13,363 nt of DNA from Microcaldota archaeon. Lineage in GTDB: Archaea; Iainarchaeota; Iainarchaeia; JAADDC01. This document shows, in pieces, positions 1-6,580 of the stretch. How positions within the stretch are numbered: the stretch's first letter is position 1; each line of letters starts with the position of its first letter. The DNA is taken from the NCBI GenBank assembly GCA_027043825.1, contig JALUER010000037.1, positions 1 through 13,363 on the forward strand, written 5' to 3'. The notes below the pieces were generated by a model. The model did no database searches. It was not told the origin of the DNA and saw only the letters and a program-made list of their open reading frames with translations. Made by a program: the position numbers and the translations under genes.

Positions 1-31
1 CCCTTTAAGAACTACAAGTCTTTTCTTCTTG

Positions 32-88
32 GAGGATGAAGTGTACAACCGCTGACAGAGGGATGATGAGAAGCAAACCGGCTGAAGG
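32..88 (+). ncRNA. Candidate box C/D sRNA
   Basis: The boxes fall in the order of an archaeal C/D guide RNA: a variant C box ATGAAGT (36-42), CTGA (52-55, D'), a perfect ATGATGA (63-69, C') and CTGA (82-85, D). The guide-like intervals are 9 and 12 bases and the D'-C' spacer is 7. The variant C box keeps the G and A that form the sheared pairs of a kink-turn with CTGA. A TATA-like CTTTAAGA (3-10) would place transcription start near base 32, just before the first box. Weaknesses: the first C box is imperfect, there is no obvious terminal stem, and I could not identify a methylation target. It may simply be leader sequence of the following gene. Confidence 0.35.
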
Positions 89-843
89 TGTGTCCGGTGG
101 AGTTTATTGAGAAGAGGATGAGGAAACTGGGGGTAGAGAAGGAGTATCGTGCCCTCCAAGGTATATGGGGCGAAGAGGAGAGGAAGATATTTGAAGTCCT
201 AGGTCACATTGAGGCCGATCCAGACACCTATCTAACCCCAGACTCTCTAAGTCCTTCTATATACAGAGCCCTGAGGAATACAAACGAGGAGCTTCCAAGG
301 ATACTCACACTTCTATTCTCCTTGAGACACTCTATACCTGAACGAGGGGGCCTCTCCCTAGATAACAGGCCCTGGGTAGAACCAGATACTGGAAGAATAG
401 ACTTTGATCCAGGCACCCTGCTAAATAATACCCTGAGAAAGTTTGCCCTCATCCACGAACGGGTCCATCTGAGCCAAGAAAACAGATCCCTGCCAGACAT
501 CATTAACATCATGGGCTATAGAATCCGTCCTAAAGAGATACATGCCCAGTTGAAGATGTTCGAGGAGATAGACAGACTAGTCTCCAGGAAAGGCCCCCTA
601 GGAAAGCTCTATGCCCTAGGACTCTACAACCTGTTAAGGGAACACGATATCAAATTCCATATTGACGGTCCCGGCCTGGAAGAGGAGAAAATAAACTATG
701 TCCTTCTTCCCCATTATCTCTACGAGAGGGGGATAAGATCTTCCCATATACCCAAACTAATCAGACGGGGGAAATTCGAGAAGCTCGTGAAGAGGGCCCT
801 AAAGGAGTTTATACACCTTGGGGCAATTTCTCCTAATCCTTAG
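88..843 (+). CDS. Hypothetical protein with HExxH motif
   Basis: I do not recognise a family for this 251-residue protein. Its clearest mark is LIHERVHLSQE, an HExxH motif at residues 123-127, with Glu150 (RPKEIHAQ) 23 residues later. That pattern suits a zinc-dependent hydrolase with two His ligands and a downstream Glu, and loosely recalls ImmA/IrrE-type proteins, but no supporting motif makes the case. There is no signal peptide or membrane segment, so it is probably cytoplasmic. The start is uncertain: GTG at 88 is used here, while GTG at 97 has a better placed purine-rich AAGGTG upstream. The 3' end overlaps the convergent AbiEii-like gene by 45 bases. Metal binding is inferred from the motif only. 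Confidence 0.6.
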   Translation: MCPVEFIEKRMRKLGVEKEYRALQGIWGEEERKIFEVLGHIEADPDTYLTPDSLSPSIYRALRNTNEELPRILTLLFSLRHSIPERGGLSLDNRPWVEPDTGRIDFDPGTLLNNTLRKFALIHERVHLSQENRSLPDIINIMGYRIRPKEIHAQLKMFEEIDRLVSRKGPLGKLYALGLYNLLREHDIKFHIDGPGLEEEKINYVLLPHYLYERGIRSSHIPKLIRRGKFEKLVKRALKEFIHLGAISPNP

Positions 844-1326
844 GAGTATGGAGTTAAGGGGCTCTTCATATTTTCTCCTTAGAACGTCCAGAGGGTCGTT
901 CACTTTCTTCAAGATAAACTCTATATCATACACATCCCGCTGGGTACATCGGGCATAGTAGAGCTTCTCTCCCAGGATATCCTCGTCAGATAAGAGGGGA
1001 ACACCTTCTATTATATCGGTTCCTAGTAGATGAACATCTTTTCCCCTTCTATGTAGCTCTATCTTAACGGATTCTCCGCTTTCCGGATCCTCTACTATTA
1101 TCAACGGTTCCAATACAACTCTATTGAATCCCACCAGGTTCCTAAATAACCACTGAGAAAAACTCTCCCAGTTTTCCTTCCAAGTAAAGAGATCCAGATC
1201 GTAACTTGGCCTGTGAGAATATTTAAGGGAGAGTGCAGTTCCTCCCCCTAGGTAAACCTCCCTTTCTCTCATGTAATCCTTGATCCGCTGGAGGATATCC
1301 CTCTGCAGTTTTGTTAGCATTAACAT
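799..1326 (-). CDS. AbiEii-type nucleotidyltransferase-like protein
   Basis: This 175-residue protein carries the signature of the AbiEii/AbiGii (DUF1814) branch of the nucleotidyltransferase fold. GGGTALSLKYSHRPSYDLDLF near residues 27-47 gives the GG motif and the DxD metal-binding pair, and TQRDVYDIEFIL near residues 128-139 gives the downstream RDxYD motif. Characterised relatives act as toxins of type IV-like toxin-antitoxin or phage-abortive pairs and can nucleotidylate RNA targets. No AbiEi-like antitoxin with a winged helix lies next to it, so activity as a toxin is not implied. It is shorter than the roughly 300-residue bacterial AbiEii. ATG at 1326 lies about 24 bases after a TATA-like CTTTTATCTT on this strand, which supports a leaderless start; ATG at 1320 is an alternative. 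Confidence 0.75.
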   Translation of the reverse strand: MLMLTKLQRDILQRIKDYMREREVYLGGGTALSLKYSHRPSYDLDLFTWKENWESFSQWLFRNLVGFNRVVLEPLIIVEDPESGESVKIELHRRGKDVHLLGTDIIEGVPLLSDEDILGEKLYYARCTQRDVYDIEFILKKVNDPLDVLRRKYEEPLNSILLRIRRNCPKVYKLL

Positions 1327-1355
1327 ATTATATTCCTTCCCAACTAAGATAAAAG
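1324..1355. promoter_or_regulatory. Overlapping divergent promoters
   Basis: A TATA-like CATATTATATT (1324-1334) sits 25-30 bases before the rightward start at 1356/1359. Another on the opposite strand, CTTTTATCTT (1346-1355), sits about 24 bases before the leftward ATG at 1326. Each TATA element lies on or next to the start of the other gene, so initiation in both directions at once should be sterically excluded. Confidence 0.5.
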
Positions 1356-1358
1356 TTG

Positions 1359-1649
1359 ATGTATTTGGAGCGGTTCAGATGGGGCCCTTGGACGAGGGGA
1401 GAAGAGTTAAATAACGCCCTCCAGCGAGGATTTCTACCAGCTGCCTACGAATATCTCTATCTGACAGGAGATAGGCTAGGACTGGCTAGAGCTATACTAA
1501 CGGTTCTAGAAACACCCCTAGAATATTCCGTCCGCCGACGCCTCCTATGGTTATTAAGGATCCTCCCCCGGATATACTTTACAGATAGGGGCGACGGATG
1601 GGTCATGGTTAGAATACCTGGAAAGGTGATAGGCTGGCTAAGGAGGTGA
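1359..1649 (+). CDS. Small Arg-rich hypothetical protein
   Basis: This 96-residue protein has no family I recognise. It is rich in Trp, Leu and Arg. A predicted helical centre (residues about 15-68) ends in SVRRRLLWLLRILPRIYF, followed by a short strand-like tail. The amphipathic Arg/Leu segment could mediate nucleic acid or membrane contact, but this is a guess. ATG at 1359 is chosen; an in-frame TTG at 1356 is equally close to the expected leaderless start. The last two Arg codons and the stop (AGG AGG TGA, 1641-1649) are also the ribosome binding site of the next gene, so the two are probably co-transcribed. It is divergent from the AbiEii-like gene, but nothing in the sequence shows it to be an antitoxin. 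Confidence 0.55.
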   Translation: MYLERFRWGPWTRGEELNNALQRGFLPAAYEYLYLTGDRLGLARAILTVLETPLEYSVRRRLLWLLRILPRIYFTDRGDGWVMVRIPGKVIGWLRR

Positions 1650-1653
1650 AAAC

Positions 1654-2310
1654 ATGAAGAGGTTCGACGTTGACGGCGTCTCCATAGAGTGGGTGGGCCA
1701 CGCGACCTTCAGGATAACCTATAGGGGAATGATCATTTACATTGATCCCTACATCCTTGATGAGAATCCCCCCAAGGCAGACCTGATCCTCATAACACAC
1801 GATCACTTTGACCACTGCGATCTGGACGCCCTTAGAACCATAAGGAAGGAGGATACCCAAATCGTAGCCGATATCTCCTGTAAGGACAAGGTTCCCGGTG
1901 CCCTCCTGGTAAAGCCCGGCGACGTCGTCGAGTGGAAGGGGATCGGCATCGAAGCGGTACCCGCCTACAACCCCTCCAAGCAGTTCCATCCCAAGGATAA
2001 GAAATACGTGGGTTACCTCCTCAAACTGGGCAGGATAACAGTTTACCACACAGGGGATACTGACTTCATCCCCGAGATGGAGTCCCTGAAGGGAAGGGTC
2101 AACGTCCTCCTGGTACCCATCGGAGGCACCTACACCATGGACGAGAAGGAAGCAGTAAAGGCCGTAGAAGCCATCCAACCGGACTACGTTATCCCCATGC
2201 ACTACAACTTCCTTCCGGGTCTGGAGAAGGATCCAGCGGTCTTCAAGGAGATGGTAGGGGACAAATCTCAAGTGATCATCCTGGAACCCCTAGGGAAGCC
2301 CAAGCAATAA
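1654..2310 (+). CDS. MBL-fold metal-dependent hydrolase, UPF0173 family
   Basis: The product (218 residues) is a metallo-beta-lactamase-fold hydrolase of the UPF0173/UlaG-like type, normally cytosolic and binding one or two metal ions. THDHFDH gives the HxHxDH ligands (His49, His51, Asp53, His54). YHTGDTD (His132, Asp135) and PMHYNF (His183) supply the remaining ligands in the usual order and spacing, and the length is normal for the family. The physiological substrate is not known for most archaeal members. The start is fixed by AGGAGGTGA ending four bases before the ATG; this site overlaps the end of the upstream small gene and implies translational coupling. A pyrimidine-rich stretch with T5 follows the stop (2311-2327). 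Confidence 0.88.
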   Translation: MKRFDVDGVSIEWVGHATFRITYRGMIIYIDPYILDENPPKADLILITHDHFDHCDLDALRTIRKEDTQIVADISCKDKVPGALLVKPGDVVEWKGIGIEAVPAYNPSKQFHPKDKKYVGYLLKLGRITVYHTGDTDFIPEMESLKGRVNVLLVPIGGTYTMDEKEAVKAVEAIQPDYVIPMHYNFLPGLEKDPAVFKEMVGDKSQVIILEPLGKPKQ

Positions 2311-2339
2311 CCCCTTCCCTTCTTTTTGGAGGTATAGAT

Positions 2340-3236
2340 GTGGAGGTACTCTCCTTCCCTGATCTAGTGGAGGCTACCTTCTTGGATCGCCCCAACCGAT
2401 TCACCGCCAGGGCCCTTCTGGGGGATGAAGAGGTCCTCGTCCACGTAAGGGACTCTGGGAGGATGGGAGAGCTCCTCCTTCCCGGTACCCGCATCCTCCT
2501 GAGGAAGAAGAGTTCCGGCCTTCCCTACGAACTGATCGCTGTGTTTAGAGAAAACTATGGCTGGGTCTTTACCAATTCGGGCTACCACAGCAGGATAGCG
2601 GAGACTCTGATACAATCCTCCATTATTCCAGAGTTTCAGGCCCGCGAGTATAGGAAGGAGGTTCCCCTGGGAGAGAGCCGCATCGATTTCCTCTTAGGCT
2701 CCATACCTCTGGAAGTAAAGGGCTGTACCCTCTTCCAGGAGGACGCCTGCCTCTTCCCAGATGCCCCCACCGAGAGGGGTAGAAGACACCTCCATACCCT
2801 GATGAATAACACCCCTTCGGGCCTCCTCTTCCTGACCTTCAACGATAGGGTTCGATACGTCAGTGCCAATGACGGTACAGACCCAGACTTCGCCTCAACC
2901 ATCGTAGAAGCCCTGGAGAGGGGCGTCCACGTCTGGGCCCTTCGCCTCCACTTTGATGGTAGAACCCTTCGCTGGACAGGAAGAATTCCCTTCATCTATC
3001 CCAGGGAGGACGAGATCTTCTTCCTCCGGGAGGCCATAGACTATGCCCTTCGTTCCTTCCCAGGAGAACTAACGAGCCTCTGGTTGAAGGATAAGGTTAA
3101 GTTCAATATCCTATTCCATGAAGACGTCTCCCAGAAGCTCCTTTCTTCTCTAAAGAGCCTGGGTATAAGGGCTACCCCCCTCCGGTCCCTGCAGTTCAAC
3201 GGTGGAACCCTCGTAACCTACGAACTACTCCAATAA
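2340..3236 (+). CDS. sfsA: SfsA family protein with C-terminal extension
   Basis: Residues 1-220 match the SfsA family: NRFTARALLGDEEVLVHVRDSGR near the N-terminus (here residues 19-41), SRIDFLLG with Asp116, LEVKGCTL (Glu125, Lys127), and FPDAPTERGRRHL (139-151). Asp116, Glu125 and Lys127 fit the PD-(D/E)xK nuclease-like core proposed for the family. The name comes from effects on sugar fermentation genes in E. coli; the biochemical role is unsettled. Most members are about 230-240 residues, whereas this one is 298, with roughly 75 extra residues after the core. GTG at 2340 is preceded by GGAGG (2328-2332) at good spacing; the ATG two bases earlier is out of frame and soon meets a stop. The 3' end overlaps the convergent glycosylase gene by 12 bases. 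Confidence 0.88.
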   Translation: MEVLSFPDLVEATFLDRPNRFTARALLGDEEVLVHVRDSGRMGELLLPGTRILLRKKSSGLPYELIAVFRENYGWVFTNSGYHSRIAETLIQSSIIPEFQAREYRKEVPLGESRIDFLLGSIPLEVKGCTLFQEDACLFPDAPTERGRRHLHTLMNNTPSGLLFLTFNDRVRYVSANDGTDPDFASTIVEALERGVHVWALRLHFDGRTLRWTGRIPFIYPREDEIFFLREAIDYALRSFPGELTSLWLKDKVKFNILFHEDVSQKLLSSLKSLGIRATPLRSLQFNGGTLVTYELLQ

Positions 3237-3947
3237 CCTTACCAACTCCTCTCCAGTCCTTCCAAACCGCTCGGCTACTACCCTCCTCTTCTCCTCGCTT
3301 CCCAGAAGGGGCCAGATGATGGAATCTATGTGTAGGGGTGGAACTCCAGATTTCTCGGCAACGTCGCTCCAGAAGGCGATGGGATCGTTTCCCCCCAGTT
3401 TCCTGGTCAGCCTCTCTATCCTTAGATCTACAGGGATGGGTATCTGGAAGGGAAAGGGATGGAACTCTCCCCTAACGATCCTCCCTGCGTATCCCAACAT
3501 CTTTACAGAGAAGACGATCGTTTTAGATGTGGGTCTAGCCCCCATCCTCTCTGCAATAATTTTCCATATCTCCTCCATGCGGGAATAGTATAGAAGGAGA
3601 TCGACTTCTCCCAACCCCTTCCAGAATCTCTCAATTCTGCGGGCCTTTGCATTGAACAACCGTCTGTTATACCTTGAATTCTCTAAAAATCTGAGGTAAT
3701 CCCCTGGTAATTCCCTTGGAGGGTTATCAGAGAACCATTGGGCAAACTCCCACCACCAGTCTTCCCCCCTTCCTGTTAACTGATATGAAACGAGGGCGTT
3801 CATCACGATGAGTTTAGGGAATGCCTCAGGATCCTGCAGGTTCCTCCACAGATACTCCAAGGCCTTGTACTGCTCGTCTATGTGCTCCTCGATCCACCGG
3901 GCCCCCTCTATGCCGATCTCCCCTATTATCTCAGAGAGTTCCATCAA
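3225..3947 (-). CDS. AGOG-type 8-oxoguanine DNA glycosylase/lyase
   Basis: This is an archaeal GO glycosylase, a helix-hairpin-helix enzyme that excises 8-oxoguanine from DNA and cleaves the AP site through a Schiff base. SKTIVFSVKMLGYA holds the likely catalytic Lys142, and IPVDLRIERLT holds the likely Asp174. The 32-residue spacing equals that of the Lys/Asp pair characterised in Pyrobaculum AGOG (140 and 172). The length (240) is normal. Its ATG overlaps the stop of the upstream nucleoside phosphorylase as ATGA (3944-3947), so the two are translationally coupled; a second ATG at 3944 is the alternative start. The neighbourhood (peroxiredoxin, superoxide reductase) fits a role in oxidative damage. 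Confidence 0.92.
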   Translation of the reverse strand: MMELSEIIGEIGIEGARWIEEHIDEQYKALEYLWRNLQDPEAFPKLIVMNALVSYQLTGRGEDWWWEFAQWFSDNPPRELPGDYLRFLENSRYNRRLFNAKARRIERFWKGLGEVDLLLYYSRMEEIWKIIAERMGARPTSKTIVFSVKMLGYAGRIVRGEFHPFPFQIPIPVDLRIERLTRKLGGNDPIAFWSDVAEKSGVPPLHIDSIIWPLLGSEEKRRVVAERFGRTGEELVRLLE

Positions 3948-4753
3948 ATCATCCCCAAGAACCTCAGGGCTATATGGAATAATCCTTCAAGGGCCTTCTT
4001 CCTGACCCCCTTCTTCTTTCTCTCGTACTCCTCAGAGTAGAAGTGTTCCCCCTCTGCGGGCAGATCACTTATCCTGAGCACTCCCACGCCCTTCTTTCTG
4101 TAGGCCCTTACTATCCTCAAGAATGCCGATAATTCCATATCCACAGATAGAACGCCAAGTTTAGCGAAGTATTCGAACATCTCCCTTGTTTCCATGTATA
4201 TTAGTGGAAGGGTTGTATGGATCCCTTGAACTACCCTCAGACCGGTCTCTTCAGCGTATCCCAGGACTTCTTTCTTCAATTCCTCGTCCGGGAGCGGTAA
4301 ATGACGGGTGGCATCCACATAGACCTCGCTTACGCTCTCAAAGGGTATTACAGCCCCGGGTATATGAAGATCCCCTGATCGGACTCCCTGGACACCTCCG
4401 GCACTTCCAAGGAAGAGAAACTCCTCTATTCTCGGAGACGTGGCGAGGATCCTGATCCTTTCTGCAAACTCCACAACACCCCTACCCAGGAATAGAATGA
4501 TCCCCTTCTTTCCGTCCCTGTCGAGGACGAGATTTCCGTGGAACCTTGACAGTATTGGATCCGTGGGGTGCAGGTACCCGAAGGAGATTCCCATCCTTCG
4601 AAGCCTCTCCTCATAGTCCTCGGGGAAGATGTACTGGAAGGGTACCGGTGATACGACCGCCCGCTTGGATATCTCCTCTTCCCTGACCCCAAACTCATCC
4701 AAAAATATGTACTCCCTTGCCTCAGGATCTTCCAGGAGGTCGGAATAGACCAT
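3944..4753 (-). CDS. Nucleoside phosphorylase (uridine phosphorylase-like)
   Basis: A 269-residue enzyme of the PNP/UDP phosphorylase family 1, which splits a nucleoside with phosphate into base and pentose-1-phosphate. FLFLGSAGGVQ (Gly-rich phosphate loop), a following GDLHIPGAVIPFES segment and VDMELSAF (the ME motif that binds ribose) appear in the family order. RISDLPAEGE matches the late Asp region. Substrate class (uridine or a purine) cannot be settled from the sequence. It lies between the Lrp-type regulator and the 8-oxoguanine glycosylase, which suggests a base-salvage or damaged-nucleoside role, though that is inference. A TATA-like sequence on this strand (4773-4780), overlapping the stop codon of the regulator gene, lies about 24 bases before the ATG and could drive a leaderless transcript. 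Confidence 0.87.
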   Translation of the reverse strand: MVYSDLLEDPEAREYIFLDEFGVREEEISKRAVVSPVPFQYIFPEDYEERLRRMGISFGYLHPTDPILSRFHGNLVLDRDGKKGIILFLGRGVVEFAERIRILATSPRIEEFLFLGSAGGVQGVRSGDLHIPGAVIPFESVSEVYVDATRHLPLPDEELKKEVLGYAEETGLRVVQGIHTTLPLIYMETREMFEYFAKLGVLSVDMELSAFLRIVRAYRKKGVGVLRISDLPAEGEHFYSEEYERKKKGVRKKALEGLFHIALRFLGMI

Positions 4754-4772
4754 AGGAAGAAATGAGGGCGAG

Positions 4773-5201
4773 TTATTTTATCTCTTCCACCAGGATGGCT
4801 GGACAAACCCTACTAACCCCAGGGATGCTCTCCAGCCGCTTGACGAAGGACATCATGTCATCGTTGTTCTTGAACCAGCCCTCCACCATTATCATGTGAT
4901 CCCCCGTCGTCGAGAACATCCGCTTAACCTCTTCCATCTTCTTTACCCTCTCGATGACCGATACATAGACTTCAGGTTCCACATCAAAGCCTATTAGTGC
5001 TACTACGTTGTATCCGATCTTCTTTGGATCAACAACTGCTTTATAACCCTTTATTATTCCCATCTCCTCCAGTTTCCTTATTCTCTTCCTCACTGCCGCC
5101 TCCGTTACGCCCAATTCCTTGGCTAATTTAGTGAAGGGAATCCTCCCCTCTCCCATCAACCGTTCTATTATCATCATATCTTTTTCTGAAATTCGTACCA
5201 T
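4773..5201 (-). CDS. Lrp/AsnC family transcription regulator
   Basis: A 142-residue feast/famine regulator. The N-terminal helix-turn-helix includes FTKLAKELGVTEAAVRKRIRKL, with recognition-helix AAVRKRIRKLEE and the following EMGIIKGYKAVVDPKKIGY hinge. The C-terminal half is the RAM domain that dimerises and binds small ligands such as amino acids (GFDVEPEVYVSVIE through VSRVCPAILVEE). The reading frame stays open upstream to 5249, but ATG at 5201 is chosen because a TATA box (5221-5230) lies about 25 bases upstream and the added residues do not resemble the family. An 8-base palindrome at the start (5204-5211) may be its own operator. It is divergent from the peroxiredoxin gene and upstream of the phosphorylase and glycosylase, so control of both directions is possible. 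Confidence 0.9.
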   Translation of the reverse strand: MVRISEKDMMIIERLMGEGRIPFTKLAKELGVTEAAVRKRIRKLEEMGIIKGYKAVVDPKKIGYNVVALIGFDVEPEVYVSVIERVKKMEEVKRMFSTTGDHMIMVEGWFKNNDDMMSFVKRLESIPGVSRVCPAILVEEIK

Positions 5202-5203
5202 AT

Positions 5204-5231
5204 TAGTACTATCTACATACATAAATAAAAG
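5204..5231. promoter_or_regulatory. Shared divergent promoter with palindrome TAGTACTA
   Basis: The AT tract ACATAAATAAAAG (5219-5231) reads as a TATA box in both directions: about 25 bases from the regulator ATG at 5201 on the minus strand, and about 25 bases from a likely start near 5251 on the plus strand. The perfect palindrome TAGTACTA (5204-5211) covers the expected minus-strand transcription start, a position where a bound Lrp-type repressor would block its own gene. The operator role is inferred. Confidence 0.5.
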
Positions 5232-5263
5232 AATTTCGGATACATACAATCCTTGGTGATACC

Positions 5264-5911
5264 ATGGTTGTTATAGGAGAGAAGTTTCCGGAGGTAGAGG
5301 TAAAAACAACCCACGGAACGATAAAACTGCCCGACTACTTCGCCAAGAAGGGCAAGTGGTTCCTCCTCTTCAGCCACCCGGCAGACTTTACCCCCGTGTG
5401 CACCACGGAGTTCTACGCTATGCAGAAGAGGGTAGAGAAGTTCAGGGATCTCGGCGTCGAGCCCATCGGACTGTCACTAGACCAGGTCTTCTCCCACATA
5501 AAGTGGATGGAGTGGATCAAGGAGAACCTGGGCGAAGAGATAACTTTCCCCATCATAGCGGACGACAGGGGTGAGCTGGCGGACCTCCTGGGCATGATAC
5601 CCAGTGGCTCCACAGCCACCGCCCGGGCTGTCTTCGTCGTCGATAACAAGGGAATAATCAGGGCCATCGTCTACTACCCAGCCGAGGTAGGCAGGGACTG
5701 GGACGAGATCCTCCGCCTGGTGAAGGCCCTGAAGACCAGCGACGAGAAGGGTGTAGCACTGCCCCACAAGTGGCCAGAGAACGAACTTATCAAGGACAAG
5801 GTAATCGTCCCCCCAGCCAGCACTGTAGAGAAAAAGAAGAAGAGAGAACAGGCCAAGAAGAAGGGCCAGATAGACTGCTACGACTGGTGGTTCTGCTACA
5901 AGAAACTGTAA
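5264..5911 (+). CDS. Peroxiredoxin, 1-Cys/Prx6-like archaeal type
   Basis: A 215-residue thiol peroxidase that reduces hydrogen peroxide and organic peroxides. DFTPVCTTEF contains the PxxxT/SxxC active site with peroxidatic Cys46. Conserved Arg occurs in the TARAVFVVD segment. The C-terminal arm ends DCYDWWFCYKKL with Cys205 and Cys211, the same spacing as the two extra cysteines of the Aeropyrum and Pyrococcus enzymes, which take part in disulfide formation. A Lys-rich run (KKKKREQAKKK) precedes the tail. ATG at 5264 is preceded by GGTGAT (5255-5260) within a leader of about 13 bases. Family members assemble as ring decamers. It heads an antioxidant group with the next two genes, which have their own promoter. 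Confidence 0.95.
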   Translation: MVVIGEKFPEVEVKTTHGTIKLPDYFAKKGKWFLLFSHPADFTPVCTTEFYAMQKRVEKFRDLGVEPIGLSLDQVFSHIKWMEWIKENLGEEITFPIIADDRGELADLLGMIPSGSTATARAVFVVDNKGIIRAIVYYPAEVGRDWDEILRLVKALKTSDEKGVALPHKWPENELIKDKVIVPPASTVEKKKKREQAKKKGQIDCYDWWFCYKKL

Positions 5912-5936
5912 ATATCCTTCCCCCTTCTTTATCTTT
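5908..5936 (+). promoter_or_regulatory. Promoter of the ferritin-like/superoxide reductase operon
   Basis: GTAAATATCC (5908-5917), overlapping the peroxiredoxin stop codon, is centred about 25 bases before ATG 5937, and no ribosome binding site precedes that ATG, as expected of a leaderless transcript. The intervening pyrimidine-rich tract (5916-5936) could also serve as terminator for the peroxiredoxin gene. Confidence 0.45.
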
Positions 5937-6230
5937 ATGCTGTCCGAGATACCCAAGGGTTTTGGAAAGGTCAAGGAGAACGACTCCAGAATGTCCGATG
6001 CAGAGCTTGCCAGGATCGGTCTTATAGCAGAACTAGACGCAGTAAACCTCTACGAGCAGATGGCAGCCCTATCAAGGGACCCCCTCCTCAGAAAGGTCTT
6101 CCTGGACATAGCCAGGGAAGAGAAGGAGCACGTGGGAGAGTTCCTGGAACTGCTGAAGAGGTTCGATGAAGAACAGATCAATGCCTTGGAGGAAGGAGCT
6201 CAAGAGGTAAGGGAGATGGAGGAGAAATGA
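5937..6230 (+). CDS. EncFtn-like encapsulated ferritin family protein
   Basis: A 97-residue two-helix ferritin-like protein. LIAELDAVNLYEQMA and IAREEKEHVGEFLELL place Glu32, Glu62 and His65 exactly where the ferroxidase ligands lie in the characterised Rhodospirillum EncFtn. Such proteins form a four-helix ferroxidase centre only by dimerising in an annular decamer. It closely resembles the ferritin-like domain fused to the N-terminus of the Pyrococcus encapsulin. Here it stands alone: no encapsulin shell gene is visible nearby and the C-terminus (EEGAQEVREMEEK) shows no recognisable cargo-loading peptide. Its stop overlaps the next ATG (ATGA, 6227-6230), so it is coupled to superoxide reductase, consistent with handling iron and the peroxide made by that enzyme. 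Confidence 0.85.
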   Translation: MLSEIPKGFGKVKENDSRMSDAELARIGLIAELDAVNLYEQMAALSRDPLLRKVFLDIAREEKEHVGEFLELLKRFDEEQINALEEGAQEVREMEEK

Positions 6231-6580
6231 TGGAGATACGGACGGCCGACTGGAAGCAGGAGAAGCACGTTCCGGCCATCCACGTGAAGGAAGTGAAGTT
6301 CAGCGAGCCCATAGAAGTGACGGTGGTGGTGGGCGAAGAAATCCCCCACCCAAACCAGCCAGACCACTACATTGCCTGGATAGAGCTCTACTACATTCCC
6401 GAGAACGGGAGTACGCCCTTCCAGGTAGGCAGGGCCGAGTTCACCGCCCACGGTGAGGTCAAGGTCTGGAGCGAACCGAGGGCCACCTTCACGGTGAAGA
6501 TACCAGGACCTGGCAAGTTCGTGGCGCTGTCGCTGTGCAACATCCACGGCCTCTGGATGGGAGAGAAGGAGGTGAGGTAG
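6227..6580 (+). CDS. sor: Superoxide reductase (neelaredoxin type)
   Basis: A 117-residue one-iron superoxide reductase, which reduces superoxide to hydrogen peroxide without making oxygen. Iron ligands are visible: His14 in EKHVP (with Glu12 as the sixth ligand of the oxidised form), His41 and His47 in EIPHPNQPDHY, and Cys104 and His107 in CNIHGLW. There is no N-terminal desulforedoxin domain, so it is the short class like the Pyrococcus enzyme. ATG at 6227 overlaps the upstream stop; the second ATG at 6230 has better spacing from GGAGG (6218-6222). Electrons normally come from rubredoxin, but no rubredoxin gene is present in the window. Confidence 0.95.
   Translation: MMEIRTADWKQEKHVPAIHVKEVKFSEPIEVTVVVGEEIPHPNQPDHYIAWIELYYIPENGSTPFQVGRAEFTAHGEVKVWSEPRATFTVKIPGPGKFVALSLCNIHGLWMGEKEVR

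Noticed and set aside
5202..5249. A longer start for the Lrp-type regulator
   Set aside because: The added residues are encoded by the TATA box and palindrome and do not match the family start.
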